Source: an uncultured Lachnospiraceae bacterium
GTDB taxonomy: Bacteria; Bacillota; Clostridia; Lachnospirales; Lachnospiraceae
DNA length: 61,072 nt
Direction of reading: 5' to 3'
Assembly (NCBI GenBank): GCA_947178125.1
Contig: CAMWXB010000014.1
Location: forward strand, 1 to 61,072
Shown: positions 35,662 to 43,217 of the stretch, piece after piece
How the letters are laid out: every line of letters starts with the position of its first letter
Numbering within the stretch: the stretch's first letter is position 1
Translations under genes and position numbers: made by a program
The notes under the pieces: model-generated
The model's input: the letters and a program-made list of their open reading frames with translations, nothing else
Told to the model about the DNA's origin: nothing
The model's database searches: none

Positions 35662-36072
35662 TCAACCGGGCCCGCATTCTTTGAACAGTATGAAATTTGT
35701 CATTGCGCCGCCGCTGTTATCCATCCATAAGGTAATTTCGTCCGGAGCATCAGCCGGATAATTTGCTTTCATATCCGCAATAAAATGCTCCGGTTCCTCA
35801 TCGGTGGTTTGTTCTGAAGTATATGTAATATCTACTGTGAATGTTTCTTCGACAGTTCCATTACTCTCCACACGTTCTAATAGAACGGCGGAACAATCCT
35901 GATAGTCATAAAACGAGGCGTACATCTCTTCCCACTCGTTTATGACCTGCTCCAGAACCTGCTCACATGGTGCATCATATTCCTCCTCTTTTCCGCACCC
36001 TGAAAGAGATAGTGTAAATAAGAGACTCATTAGGAAAATATTTTTTTGTAATTTGCGTTTTCTTTTTTTCAT
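35662..36072 (-). CDS. Small lipoprotein, hypothetical
   Basis: About 136 residues. The signal is KKRKRKLQKNIFLMSLLFTLSLSGC. The mature domain is acidic (YDAPCEQVLEQVINEWEEMYASFYDYQDC, FIADMKANYPADAPDEITLWMD). Alternative ATG 36084 adds four residues, and neither start has ideal ribosome-binding-site spacing. It follows the sigma/anti-sigma pair on the same strand and may be a target or part of that unit. Family unknown. Confidence 0.65.
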   Translation of the reverse strand: MKKRKRKLQKNIFLMSLLFTLSLSGCGKEEEYDAPCEQVLEQVINEWEEMYASFYDYQDCSAVLLERVESNGTVEETFTVDITYTSEQTTDEEPEHFIADMKANYPADAPDEITLWMDNSGGAMTNFILFKECGPG

Positions 36073-36155
36073 TTTAATGACCATACCTTTCTATCGACCT
36101 GTCTGTGAGATATTTATTTTACACATTAACTGTCATCTTGCCGTAGCGTCCGTTT

Positions 36156-36767
36156 TCAGTCCACAAGTATATTGTCAACTACAAACCTGATGGATTCGAT
36201 TTCTGTCTCCATCCGAAGATATTCGGCTTCCTGCTCCGGATTGCCGGGGTCCCATTGCACGTCGCTGGGATAGCAGAGGATATATGTTTTAGCGCTGGTG
36301 GAAAAAAGGTAGCGGTACCCGACAAAATCATAACCTTTTTCTACAAATTGCTCCGGTGTCATGGATTCTTCATAGCAGACAATATAGAACAGGACGCCGC
36401 CATCGAAGGGGTCTATCCCCTTGCTGACATCTTTTCTGACCTGTGTATGATAAACAACATAATTTTGACCGTTTTTTTCCACGAAATACTTTCCTTTCCA
36501 ATCATCAGGCAGAATCAAAGTAAGATTGATTTCATCCAAAGTTACCGCCTCCTGCTCTATGGGTATTTCCACCACTTTTTCATGTGCGAATGCAAATGCG
36601 CCTGCGCTGAAGCTGCAGGCCATGAGAACAAAAGCTGCAGCAATCGTGATAAAGCGTCTGATGATCGTACGGTTGTGCTGTTGTTTATAATTTGGAATTT
36701 TTTCCGCCCGCTCAACAAGCTGGTCGTCAATGTTTCCAATGTGTTCGGAAAGCTGTTTTTGATTCAT
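36156..36767 (-). CDS. Putative membrane anti-sigma factor
   Basis: A 203-residue protein with one membrane segment (IIRRFITIAAAFVLMACSFSAGAFAF, about residues 34-60). A short cytoplasmic N-terminus lies before it. The extracytoplasmic domain after it (LPDDWKGKYFVEKNGQNYVVYHTQV, PFDGGVLFYIVCYEES) resembles DUF4367-type domains of Firmicute anti-sigma proteins. It overlaps the ECF sigma gene by four bases, which strongly suggests a sigma/anti-sigma pair. There is no HCC zinc motif, so it is not of the ZAS class. Confidence 0.7.
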   Translation of the reverse strand: MNQKQLSEHIGNIDDQLVERAEKIPNYKQQHNRTIIRRFITIAAAFVLMACSFSAGAFAFAHEKVVEIPIEQEAVTLDEINLTLILPDDWKGKYFVEKNGQNYVVYHTQVRKDVSKGIDPFDGGVLFYIVCYEESMTPEQFVEKGYDFVGYRYLFSTSAKTYILCYPSDVQWDPGNPEQEAEYLRMETEIESIRFVVDNILVD

Positions 36768-37321
36768 ACTTCTATCCCCTCACTTTCTAAATATCTTTTC
36801 AGTTTACGGCGCATTTCGTATAACATGGATTTTACCTTGCTCTGGCTAAAACCGGTGCATTTGCAGATAGTCTCGATAGAATCGAGGTACCAGTACCGCC
36901 GAATGAAGATATTCCGTTTTTCATCGGCCTGCCGCCAGAGAAACTTATTAATCGCGTCCTCGATATGTTTCCTTTCGATTTCCGATTCCACGCTGTCTGT
37001 TCCGGATATGCAGTCGCCTAATTCTTCAAATGATGTGACTGCGGATGGATTTCGTTTTGCGGCAGAAATATATTCATATTTCTTCAGAGCCAGATTTCTG
37101 ACAATCCTGCTGATAAAGACGGAAAATCTGCTCGGATGTTTATCCGGGATCGCGTTCCAAATGGCAAGGTAAGTATCATTGATACATTCTTCCCGATCTT
37201 CCCGGCTTGCAAGAATATTGTTCGCAATATGATTACACAGTCCGCCGTATTTTGAAGATGTTTCCGTAATCGCGCTTTCATCCCGTGCCCAGTAGAGACT
37301 TACGATCGCCTCGTCATCCAT
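36764..37321 (-). CDS. ECF-type RNA polymerase sigma factor
   Basis: A 185-residue sigma-70 family protein. Region 2 is about residues 17-85 (YGGLCNHIANNILASREDREECINDTYLAIWNAIP) and region 4 about 115-175 (FIRRYWYLDSIETICKCTGFSQSKVKSMLYEMRRKLKRYL). The gene overlaps the downstream anti-sigma gene. GGAGGTG precedes the ATG. Its targets are unknown; the lipoprotein genes nearby are candidates. Confidence 0.9.
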   Translation of the reverse strand: MDDEAIVSLYWARDESAITETSSKYGGLCNHIANNILASREDREECINDTYLAIWNAIPDKHPSRFSVFISRIVRNLALKKYEYISAAKRNPSAVTSFEELGDCISGTDSVESEIERKHIEDAINKFLWRQADEKRNIFIRRYWYLDSIETICKCTGFSQSKVKSMLYEMRRKLKRYLESEGIEV

Positions 37322-37400
37322 ATGTATTCACCTCCTGTCATTTTATGGATAAACAGCTTCCATTATATTAAGTACGGTTTTTATTGAATTGGTTGTAAAA

Positions 37401-37450
37401 AAGAGCAGACTTTTTTAACAAGTGAATCATATGGTGCATCTGCTCTTTCT
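37401..37450. other. Inverted repeat between the sigma gene and a lipoprotein
   Basis: AAGAGCAGA and TCTGCTCTT form 9-bp arms with a loop of about 28 nt that starts with a T-run. It lies between the divergent sigma factor and lipoprotein genes and may be an operator. Confidence 0.35.
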
Positions 37451-37454
37451 GAAA

Positions 37455-37509
37455 TGATGCAACTATGATGCAATTTTGATACAATTATGATGTGTGCTTC
37501 CGGTAATAT
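37455..37509 (+). promoter_or_regulatory. Second promoter with four 11-bp direct repeats
   Basis: Units TGATGCAACTA (37455), TGATGCAATTT (37466), TGATACAATTA (37477) and the degenerate TGATGTGTGCT (37488-37498) have exact 11-bp period. A -10-like TAATAT (37504-37509) follows after five bases. This is the same geometry as 13453-13507. Confidence 0.6.
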
Positions 37510-37543
37510 CTATTTTAGAGGAATATGCGTAAAGAGGAAAGGC

Positions 37544-38671
37544 ATGGATAACATCGTGGGAAAATGGATGAGACAAACCGGAAGGATACTGATATTGTTG
37601 CTGTGCATGACGGCGTGCGTCTCCTGTGCATCCGGGCAGGGCGCACAGATGGAACAGGCGGGGAAGCCGGGCTTTTCTGCGGAAGAAGGGAGCGGCGCGG
37701 ATGGTCAGACGCCGGACGGAACGGGCAGCCGGACGCCGGACGAAGAGAACGGTGAAGAAACAGCGCCGGACGAAGAAGGTGCGGCGGAAGGTCAGGAGCC
37801 GGATGCAGAATCCCCAATGCCGGATGCGGAAGAGCCGGAAGCGGCGGAAACGGAATTTTCCCCTGAGAGGCAGCTGCAGGAGAATAAAGAACAGTTCCTG
37901 GAAAAAGCGAAAGAGCAGAAAGTCGAATCGGAACAGGCTGAGGTGCTGCTTAGGCGGCTTGCGGCGGACGGGATTTTTCAGAACGGCGACAGGGTGCTCA
38001 CGGGGCTGATGATCGATGATATAGACGGAAACGGGCAGACGGATATGCTCGTCATGGTACAGGATGCGGAGGAACGTCCTGTTTACGGTTCAGGCGGTCT
38101 GTGGCTTTATATGAATGCGGACGAGCCTTATTGCTTTGAAGAGGAAGAATGTTCTTATTGCGGCTGGTTCGATGTTTTTTGGGCGGATATCGACAATGAC
38201 GAAAATATCGAAATCGTGTTCAGCGCGGAAGGAACGGGCTGCGGCGCGGTGGGCGATTCCTATAAGGCCGTATTTAAGTACAAGGGCCATGCCATTGAGC
38301 GGATGAAGCTTCCTTCCGATTTCGACGAGGATTACGATCAGGGGCTTCAGGTGGAACTGGTGCAGGAACCTGTGGAAAACATATATAGTGCGTACTGCCC
38401 TTATTTTGACGAGCTGATCACTTTTCGCGGGCAAAATGTAGAGGATTGGGAACTGCCGGATGCCCCGCAGATTGCGGGCGGTAATGCGCGGGGATTCTAT
38501 AATTTGTGTGCGGCGGAATATGAGGGGAAAAAGGTGCTGCAGGCTTCGGAATATCTGTATGGAGAAGGCGGCGTCGCACATTATGTCGCTACGGCACAGT
38601 TTTTGATCACATGGGAAAAAGACGGTACGCCGAAGGTGCTCAAATGGTGGATTGAGGAAGCTGTCGGATAA
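37544..38671 (+). CDS. Lipoprotein with acidic repeat linker and FG-GAP-like motifs
   Basis: A 375-residue protein. The signal is RQTGRILILLLCMTAC with lipidation at TAC or the following VSC. Residues 30-110 are a Pro/Asp/Glu/Gly-rich linker with repeated PDAE and PDE units, a likely cell-wall spacer. Then MIDDIDGNGQTDMLVMV and FWADIDNDENIEIVFS form two Asp-rich loops like VCBS/FG-GAP calcium sites. AAAGAGGAAAGG fixes ATG 37544; an in-frame codon at 37487 lies inside the promoter repeats. The promoter architecture is shared with the lipoprotein at 13679. Confidence 0.75.
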   Translation: MDNIVGKWMRQTGRILILLLCMTACVSCASGQGAQMEQAGKPGFSAEEGSGADGQTPDGTGSRTPDEENGEETAPDEEGAAEGQEPDAESPMPDAEEPEAAETEFSPERQLQENKEQFLEKAKEQKVESEQAEVLLRRLAADGIFQNGDRVLTGLMIDDIDGNGQTDMLVMVQDAEERPVYGSGGLWLYMNADEPYCFEEEECSYCGWFDVFWADIDNDENIEIVFSAEGTGCGAVGDSYKAVFKYKGHAIERMKLPSDFDEDYDQGLQVELVQEPVENIYSAYCPYFDELITFRGQNVEDWELPDAPQIAGGNARGFYNLCAAEYEGKKVLQASEYLYGEGGVAHYVATAQFLITWEKDGTPKVLKWWIEEAVG

Positions 38672-39023
38672 AAACGGATGGAGGCTAGTGTGAAGATTAT
38701 TTCTATTATGCTTCCAGAACGATATATCGCTATTCTTTCGAGACGGGAGAAATAACAGTCTATCATACAGAAGTTCCGAGATACTTTTGCATTTGAAGTG
38801 ATACAGAAGGATTTATGCCTTGGATTAGAGATGAAAAATTAGGATAGCGGAAGAACTGCTGGCGTATGTTTTCGATGACCTCCTGAAATGCAGAAGATAC
38901 GGATTAATTCAAAAAAATGATGTATCTATTGACATTACATCAAGCGTGCGATATAGTATCTTTGTAAGATGTAATGTATATAATTACATCTCGTGAAGAA
39001 CTGGACACAGGGAGGATACTATC
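38672..39023. other. Gap with degenerate ORF fragments and the sirtuin promoter
   Basis: Bases 38690-38920 hold only short reading frames (for example KIISIMLPERYIAILSRREK and AEELLAYVFDDLLKCRRYG in different frames) that may be remnants of a lost gene. I cannot name it. From 38919 on lie the promoter and operators of the sirtuin operon. Confidence 0.35.
38919..38991 (+). promoter_or_regulatory. Promoter with two ATTACATC-type operators before the sirtuin operon
   Basis: TTGACA (38929-38934), 17 bp, TATAGT (38952-38957). An inverted repeat GATGTA...TACATC (38919-38941) covers the -35. A perfect one, AGATGTAAT/ATTACATCT (38967-38991), lies at the start of the transcript. Both share the same half-site, so one repressor may bind both. 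Confidence 0.7.
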
Positions 39024-39860
39024 GTGACACAAATTGAAAAGGCAGCCGCATTCATTAAAGAAGCAGAAATCATCCTCATCGGCGCAGGGGCAGGGGCCTC
39101 GGCCGCCGCCGGCCTCACTTACAGCGGGAAGCGGTTCACCGAAAATTTCGGTGATTTTATTGAAAAGTACGGTTCTGCGTATATGACGGATATGTATGCG
39201 GCGGGTTTTTACCCGTTTCCCACGCAGGAGGCAAAATGGGGCTATTGGTCAAAACACAGCATGGTAAACCGTTTTCTGCCGCCCGCGATGCCTTTATACA
39301 GGCAGCTTTATGAAATAGTAAAGGATAAAGACTATTTTGTCCTGACAACGAACGTTGACCACCAGTTTCAGAAAGCCGGATTTCCGACGGAACGCATCTT
39401 TGCCACGCAGGGAGACTACGGGAATATCCAGTGTGAAAAGGGCTGTCATCCGAAAATTTATGATGCGGAGGAGCTGTTCTATCAAATGGACGAGGCGAGA
39501 AATGATTGTCTGGCGCCGTCTTATCTGGTGCCCAAATGTCCGGTCTGCGGCGGTAATATGACAATGCACCTTCGCTGTGACCAGTATTTTGTCGAAGATG
39601 AAAACTGGCATGAGGCGGCCGGACGGTATCAGAATTTTCTGAAGAGCATGGAAAAGAAAAAGAGTGTATTTCTGGAACTGGGTGTTGGTTTTAACACCCC
39701 GGGGATCATAAAATATCCGTTTTGGCAGATGGTCAATGAGTGGAAAAATGCAGAATATATTTGCATTAACGCCAAAGAGGCTTATGCGCCGGAGAAAATT
39801 AAAGACAGATCTATCTGCGTTCAGGCGGATATTGGGGATGTGCTTAAAAGATTTTTGTGA
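39024..39860 (+). CDS. SirTM-type sirtuin (putative protein ADP-ribosyltransferase)
   Basis: A 278-residue Sir2-fold protein. NAD-binding IGAGAGASAAAGLTYSG, then TTNVDHQFQKAG, and IFATQGDYG where canonical sirtuins have a catalytic His in HG. The Gln replacement is the known feature of class M sirtuins, which ADP-ribosylate proteins instead of deacetylating them. Zinc cysteines are in IQCEKGC and PKCPVCGG. The macrodomain gene 10 bp downstream is the usual SirTM partner. The lipoylated GcvH-like substrate and lipoate ligase of the classical operon are absent here. Confidence 0.88.
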   Translation: MTQIEKAAAFIKEAEIILIGAGAGASAAAGLTYSGKRFTENFGDFIEKYGSAYMTDMYAAGFYPFPTQEAKWGYWSKHSMVNRFLPPAMPLYRQLYEIVKDKDYFVLTTNVDHQFQKAGFPTERIFATQGDYGNIQCEKGCHPKIYDAEELFYQMDEARNDCLAPSYLVPKCPVCGGNMTMHLRCDQYFVEDENWHEAAGRYQNFLKSMEKKKSVFLELGVGFNTPGIIKYPFWQMVNEWKNAEYICINAKEAYAPEKIKDRSICVQADIGDVLKRFL

Positions 39861-39870
39861 GGTGTTTGAA

Positions 39871-40710
39871 ATGAACAAAACAGAAAACAAATCAGAAAAA
39901 GCAGATCTTTTTCTGGAAAAGCTAAAGAAAGATTCACCCCGATACAGCGGTCTTGAAACGACCGGGTACAGTCTTGCGGAAAAGAAAAATACGATTCGCT
40001 CCCTGATGAACATCCGTATACCGGGAGCGCTTTCCGATGAATTGGTGAATCTGCAGGATGAATATTTACAGGAAGAGCGGAAAGCAAAGGGCGTCGTGGC
40101 TTTGACGGATATCCCGACGATAAAAGAGCAGTTTAACAGCAGTTTTCCCCATGCGGACAAAATATCGCTCTGGCAGGGGGATATCACAAGGCTGGAAGCC
40201 GGCGCCATTGTAAATGCCGCCAATTCGCAAATGCTTGGCTGCTTTGTGCCATGCCACAGGTGCATAGACAATGCCATTCACAGTGCGGCGGGGATGCAGC
40301 TTCGCGAGGAATGCGCTCACATTATGAGCCGCAGGCGGTCAAAATATGGAAGGGATTATGAAGAACCGACGGGTACAGCTACTTTGACCGCGGCCTATAA
40401 TCTTCCCTGTGACCATGTGATCCACACGGTGGGACCGATAGTCTATGGCAGGCTGACCGATATGCTTTGTCAGGATTTGCGGAACTGCTATGAAAATGTT
40501 CTGCAATGTTGTCTGGAACATCAGATCAGGTCCGTTGCGTTCTGCTGTATTTCGACAGGGGAATTTCATTTTCCGAATGATAAGGCGGCAGAAATTGCCG
40601 TGAAAACGGTTGCGGATTTTCTGGAAAAGCACGATAATTGTATGGACCGGGTTATCTTTAATGTCTTTAAGGACAGCGACCGGGATATTTATGAGAACTT
40701 ATTAGGATGA
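39871..40710 (+). CDS. Zinc-containing macrodomain ADP-ribosyl hydrolase
   Basis: A 279-residue protein. It has a helical N-terminal region of about 90 residues, then the macrodomain: ISLWQGDITRLEAGAIVNAANSQMLGCFVPCHRCIDNAIHSAAG. The inserted C-x4-C-H-x-C segment is the zinc site of Zn-macro proteins that pair with SirTM. VIHTVGPIV and CCISTGEFHFPNDKAAEIAV complete the ligand pocket. It would remove the ADP-ribose added by the sirtuin. In-frame codons upstream lie in the sirtuin gene; ATG 39871 follows GAGGTG. Confidence 0.9.
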   Translation: MNKTENKSEKADLFLEKLKKDSPRYSGLETTGYSLAEKKNTIRSLMNIRIPGALSDELVNLQDEYLQEERKAKGVVALTDIPTIKEQFNSSFPHADKISLWQGDITRLEAGAIVNAANSQMLGCFVPCHRCIDNAIHSAAGMQLREECAHIMSRRRSKYGRDYEEPTGTATLTAAYNLPCDHVIHTVGPIVYGRLTDMLCQDLRNCYENVLQCCLEHQIRSVAFCCISTGEFHFPNDKAAEIAVKTVADFLEKHDNCMDRVIFNVFKDSDRDIYENLLG

Positions 40711-40723
40711 TGGGGTGGCAGAC

Positions 40724-41245
40724 ATGATACTCGAAACGGAAAGACTGTATTTACGCAAGATGGGGCAGGATGATTTCGAAGCTTTGTGCAAGATACTGCA
40801 GGATGAGGAGACAATGTATGCTTACGAAGGCGCTTTTAACGATAGGGAAGCGCAGGAGTGGCTTGACCGGCAGATTTTCCGCTATCGGAAATGGGGATTT
40901 GGCCTGTGGGCGGTAATTTTGAAAGAAACGGATGAGATGATCGGGCAGTGCGGACTTACGATGCAGCCGTGGAAAGAGGAGGAAGTGCTGGAGGTCGGAT
41001 ATCTTTTTCAGCGGAGATATTGGCACAGAGGCTATGCAACGGAAGCGGCCAGAGCATGTAAGCAGTATGCTTTTGAAACGCTGGGTGCGGAAGAGGTCTG
41101 CTCCATCATCCGGGATACGAATACTGCATCGCAGAAAGTGGCCGTTCGAAACGGTATGGTCGTAACGGACAGTTGGATAAAGCATTACCGGGGTGTGGAT
41201 ATGCCGCATTATCGGTATGTGGTCCGGAAGGGAAAGTCACTATGA
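40724..41245 (+). CDS. GNAT N-acetyltransferase (RimJ/RimL-like)
   Basis: A 173-residue GNAT protein. LETERLYLRKMGQDDFEALCKIL is the RimJ-type start, and EVLEVGYLFQRRYWHRGYATEAARACKQYAFETLG is motif A for acetyl-CoA. NTASQKVAVRNGM follows. GGGGTGG before ATG 40724 is in range, and a GTG at 40715 would add three residues. It is 13 bp after the macrodomain and probably cotranscribed. The substrate is unknown. Confidence 0.85.
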   Translation: MILETERLYLRKMGQDDFEALCKILQDEETMYAYEGAFNDREAQEWLDRQIFRYRKWGFGLWAVILKETDEMIGQCGLTMQPWKEEEVLEVGYLFQRRYWHRGYATEAARACKQYAFETLGAEEVCSIIRDTNTASQKVAVRNGMVVTDSWIKHYRGVDMPHYRYVVRKGKSL

Positions 41246-41327
41246 ATTAATTACCTGATTTCCGCTGCCCTTTCGGCTGTTTTAGACATTATTTTTCCTA
41301 TATAAAGAGGGTGGCGGTAGGAAAACT

Positions 41328-41817
41328 TCATCGCACTGCCTGATTTGCAGAGTGGCAGATCACAAACTTTTTTGACCAGATATGGTCAGCTAATCCATAT
41401 CCGACTTTTTTCGCATCTGCCTTGATTTCTTTTGGAACCGAAATTCCTGATGCTTGGCTTTTCTCATATAGGAAAGAACTGTTTTTGCCAGTCTCAGTGC
41501 ACAGGCAGGCGTTGTGTACTGCAATGTCAATATTCCCCAAATGTTCGATCGAAAGTAACCGCATGATCTTATTGCAGTATTCATCCATCAGATATTTTTC
41601 AAAAAAACAATCACAAGTCTTTTCAAACAGGTTTCCTTCCGGAGGGCTCGATGCCGTCTTTAATGCCTGTTCTAATTGAAACATTAAATCTTCAGCCGTT
41701 GCTTCAAAGTGCCGCAGCAGCTCGTTTACAGATGTCCCTGATAGAAACTGCCGAAAAACCGCTTTGAGCAAACAAATTTAATGCGATATCTAATATTCTT
41801 TGTTTTGTTTCGTTCAT
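41328..41817 (-). pseudogene. Broken TetR-family regulator
   Basis: Reading from ATG 41817, MNETKQRILDIALNLFAQSG and FSAVSIRDICKR are a normal TetR start, but the frame stops at 41704. The other frame continues as SVNELLRHFEATAEDLMFQLEQAL...HIWSKKF, the normal TetR ligand domain. The recognition-helix segment (expected VGxKxSxxYYHF region, about 20 residues) is missing between the two. So an internal deletion removed the DNA-reading helix and shifted the frame. A perfect inverted repeat, its likely operator, remains at 41836-41865. Confidence 0.8.
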
Positions 41818-41835
41818 TTGTATCATTGGCTTAAA

Positions 41836-41870
41836 AGTTGTTAGGTTTTGTTATATCTAACAACTGTTAG
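41836..41870. promoter_or_regulatory. Orphan TetR-type operator
   Basis: AGTTGTTAG (41836-41844) and CTAACAACT (41857-41865), 12-bp spacer, followed by another GTTAG. It is next to the start of the broken TetR gene and upstream of the BMC promoter by about 155 bp. Confidence 0.55.
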
Positions 41871-41906
41871 AATGTCAATCCATGGATGAAACAATATAAT
41901 CCCAAT

Positions 41907-41945
41907 AAAAACCAACAAAAACCAACCAAAAACAGAAAAAAACAG
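41907..41945 (+). repeat. 10-bp tandem A-rich repeats upstream of the BMC promoter
   Basis: AAAAACCAAC (41907-41916) is repeated exactly at 41917-41926, followed by degraded units with AAAAACAG. The 10-bp phase of A-tracts predicts bent DNA. It lies about 80-115 bp before the BMC -35. Confidence 0.5.
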
Positions 41946-42020
41946 AATTTTTTTCCGGCCGAAAACTTCAAAACGGGCAAAAACGGAATGATAAAAATGT
42001 TGTTTCGTGTTGAATTTATA

Positions 42021-42049
42021 TTGACTTTATAGGGGACATACCTTATAAT
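42021..42049 (+). promoter_or_regulatory. Promoter of the microcompartment operon
   Basis: TTGACT (42021-42026), 17 bp, TATAAT (42044-42049), 52 bp before the first gene. It is near consensus. The DeoR regulator encoded later in the operon is the obvious candidate controller. Confidence 0.8.
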
Positions 42050-42101
42050 TATGATATATTAGAAAAAGTGGACAAATAGACGGTACTATCCGGAGGTTTT
42101 T

Positions 42102-42455
42102 ATGGAAAGCAAACAGAGGATCATACAGGAACTTGTTCCGGGCAAACAGATTACACTGGCACATATCATTGCCAATCCGGACAGCATCCTTTATGAAAAA
42201 TTAGGACTGAACCCCGCCGTAGAACATTCCCACTCCGCCATCGGCGTGCTGACGATCAGCCCGGCGGAAACAGCGATCATCATTGCTGATATTGCGATGA
42301 AATCTTCCGGCGTGGAACTGGGATTTGTGGACAGGTTTTCCGGCTCGCTTATCGTTACGGGAACGGTCTCGCAGGTAGAAGCGGCGATACAGGCCATCCT
42401 TCTTTATACGGAGGAGACATTGGGCTATACCGTCTGCAAGATTACAAGAACATGA
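42102..42455 (+). CDS. EutS/PduU-type BMC shell protein (permuted)
   Basis: A 117-residue circularly permuted BMC-domain hexamer subunit. RIIQELVPGKQITLAHIIANPDSI is the typical EutS/PduU start that forms a beta-barrel on the pore. IGVLTISPAETAIIIADIAMKSSGVELGFVDRFSGSLIVTGTVSQVEAAIQAIL is the shell domain. CGGAGG precedes the ATG. It is the first gene of the operon and is coupled to eutP by a 4-base overlap. Confidence 0.93.
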   Translation: MESKQRIIQELVPGKQITLAHIIANPDSILYEKLGLNPAVEHSHSAIGVLTISPAETAIIIADIAMKSSGVELGFVDRFSGSLIVTGTVSQVEAAIQAILLYTEETLGYTVCKITRT

Positions 42456-42925
42456 AGAAACTGATATTAATAGGCCGCAGCGAGGCGGGCAAGACGACGC
42501 TGACGCAGGCGCTGCGTGGCGAAACGATTACATATAAGAAAACACAGTATATCAATTATTTTGACGTCATCATTGATACGCCGGGCGAATACGCGCAGAC
42601 GGCGAAACTCGGAAGGGCGCTGGCGCTTTATTCTTACGAAGCTGACGTGGTGGGATTGCTGCTCGCGGCGAATGAGCCGTATTCCCTCTATCCGCCCAAT
42701 ATCACCTGTATGGTGAACCGGGAGGTTGTCGGCATTGTTACGAAAATCGACAGGGAAGACGCAAATCCGGAGCAGGCCGCGCGGTGGCTCAGACTGACGG
42801 GCTGTCAGAAAATCTTTTTTGTCAATTCTAAGGCAAATGAAGGCGTGGCGGAGATTTTGGAGTATTTGAGTGAGCCGGGGGATGAGCTTCCCTGGGAAGG
42901 GCAAAAAGAATTTCTAAGTCAGTAA
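42452..42925 (+). CDS. EutP/PduV-type GTPase-like BMC protein
   Basis: A 157-residue P-loop protein. GRSEAGKTTLTQAL is the Walker A, IDTPGEYAQ the G3 motif and TKIDREDAN the G4 motif. EutP and PduV are BMC-associated Ras-like proteins, proposed to act in compartment distribution or as acetate kinase-like enzymes. The last residues (GQKEFLSQ) are encoded by the 5' strands of repeat copy D, so the element has replaced the original end. Confidence 0.9.
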   Translation: MKKLILIGRSEAGKTTLTQALRGETITYKKTQYINYFDVIIDTPGEYAQTAKLGRALALYSYEADVVGLLLAANEPYSLYPPNITCMVNREVVGIVTKIDREDANPEQAARWLRLTGCQKIFFVNSKANEGVAEILEYLSEPGDELPWEGQKEFLSQ

Positions 42926-43010
42926 AGGACACTGACTAAGAAATTCTAACAGTTTGCTTTGCAAACTGTTTTTTGCCCGACAGAATGTCTCTGTTGAGAC
43001 ATTCTGTCGG
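42899..43010 (+). repeat. Multi-stem intergenic element, copy D
   Basis: P1 GGGCAAAA 42899-42906 with TTTTGCCC 42971-42978. P2 AGAATTTCT 42907-42915 with AGAAATTCT 42939-42947. Inner AGTCAGT/ACTGACT 42917-42937. P3 ACAGTTTGC/GCAAACTGT 42949-42969. P4 a 15-bp stem 42977-42991 with 42996-43010. Every stem differs in sequence from copies A and B yet pairs perfectly. The 5' part overlaps the end of eutP. Confidence 0.8.
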
Positions 43011-43015
43011 GTTGT

Positions 43016-43190
43016 GTAGGGAACTAAAATAGGAAGTCCGCAGTAGGGAATTTCTATTTGGAAGGTCGAACATCCCGCTGCAGAGCAGCGATATATTCGA
43101 CCCTCGCGGCAGTCGCCAAACATCCGTGCAAGCACGGCTGTCTGGTTCGTTGCCCGCGGGAATAAAAGTTCAGGCATTTCGTAAATGCCA
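43016..43190 (+). other. Structured leader before fucA
   Basis: After copy D the gap holds more hairpins: CGCTGC/GCAGCG (43075-43089) inside a GGTCGA...TCGACC pair, CCGTGC/GCACGG (about 43121-43134) inside a larger GC-rich CGCGG pairing, and GGCATTT/AAATGCC (43173-43189). No ORF. A second structured module in the transcript seems likely. Confidence 0.5.
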
Positions 43191-43217
43191 AAATAAAGAA
43201 AAGAAAAGGAGAAAAAA

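Noticed and set aside
37487-37543. Upstream in-frame start for the lipoprotein at 37544
   Set aside because: It lies in the promoter repeats, before the -10 box, so it cannot be transcribed from that promoter.
42050-43217. B12 riboswitch before the BMC operon
   Set aside because: No B12-box-like sequence seen, and the dehydratase is a glycyl radical enzyme that does not need B12.
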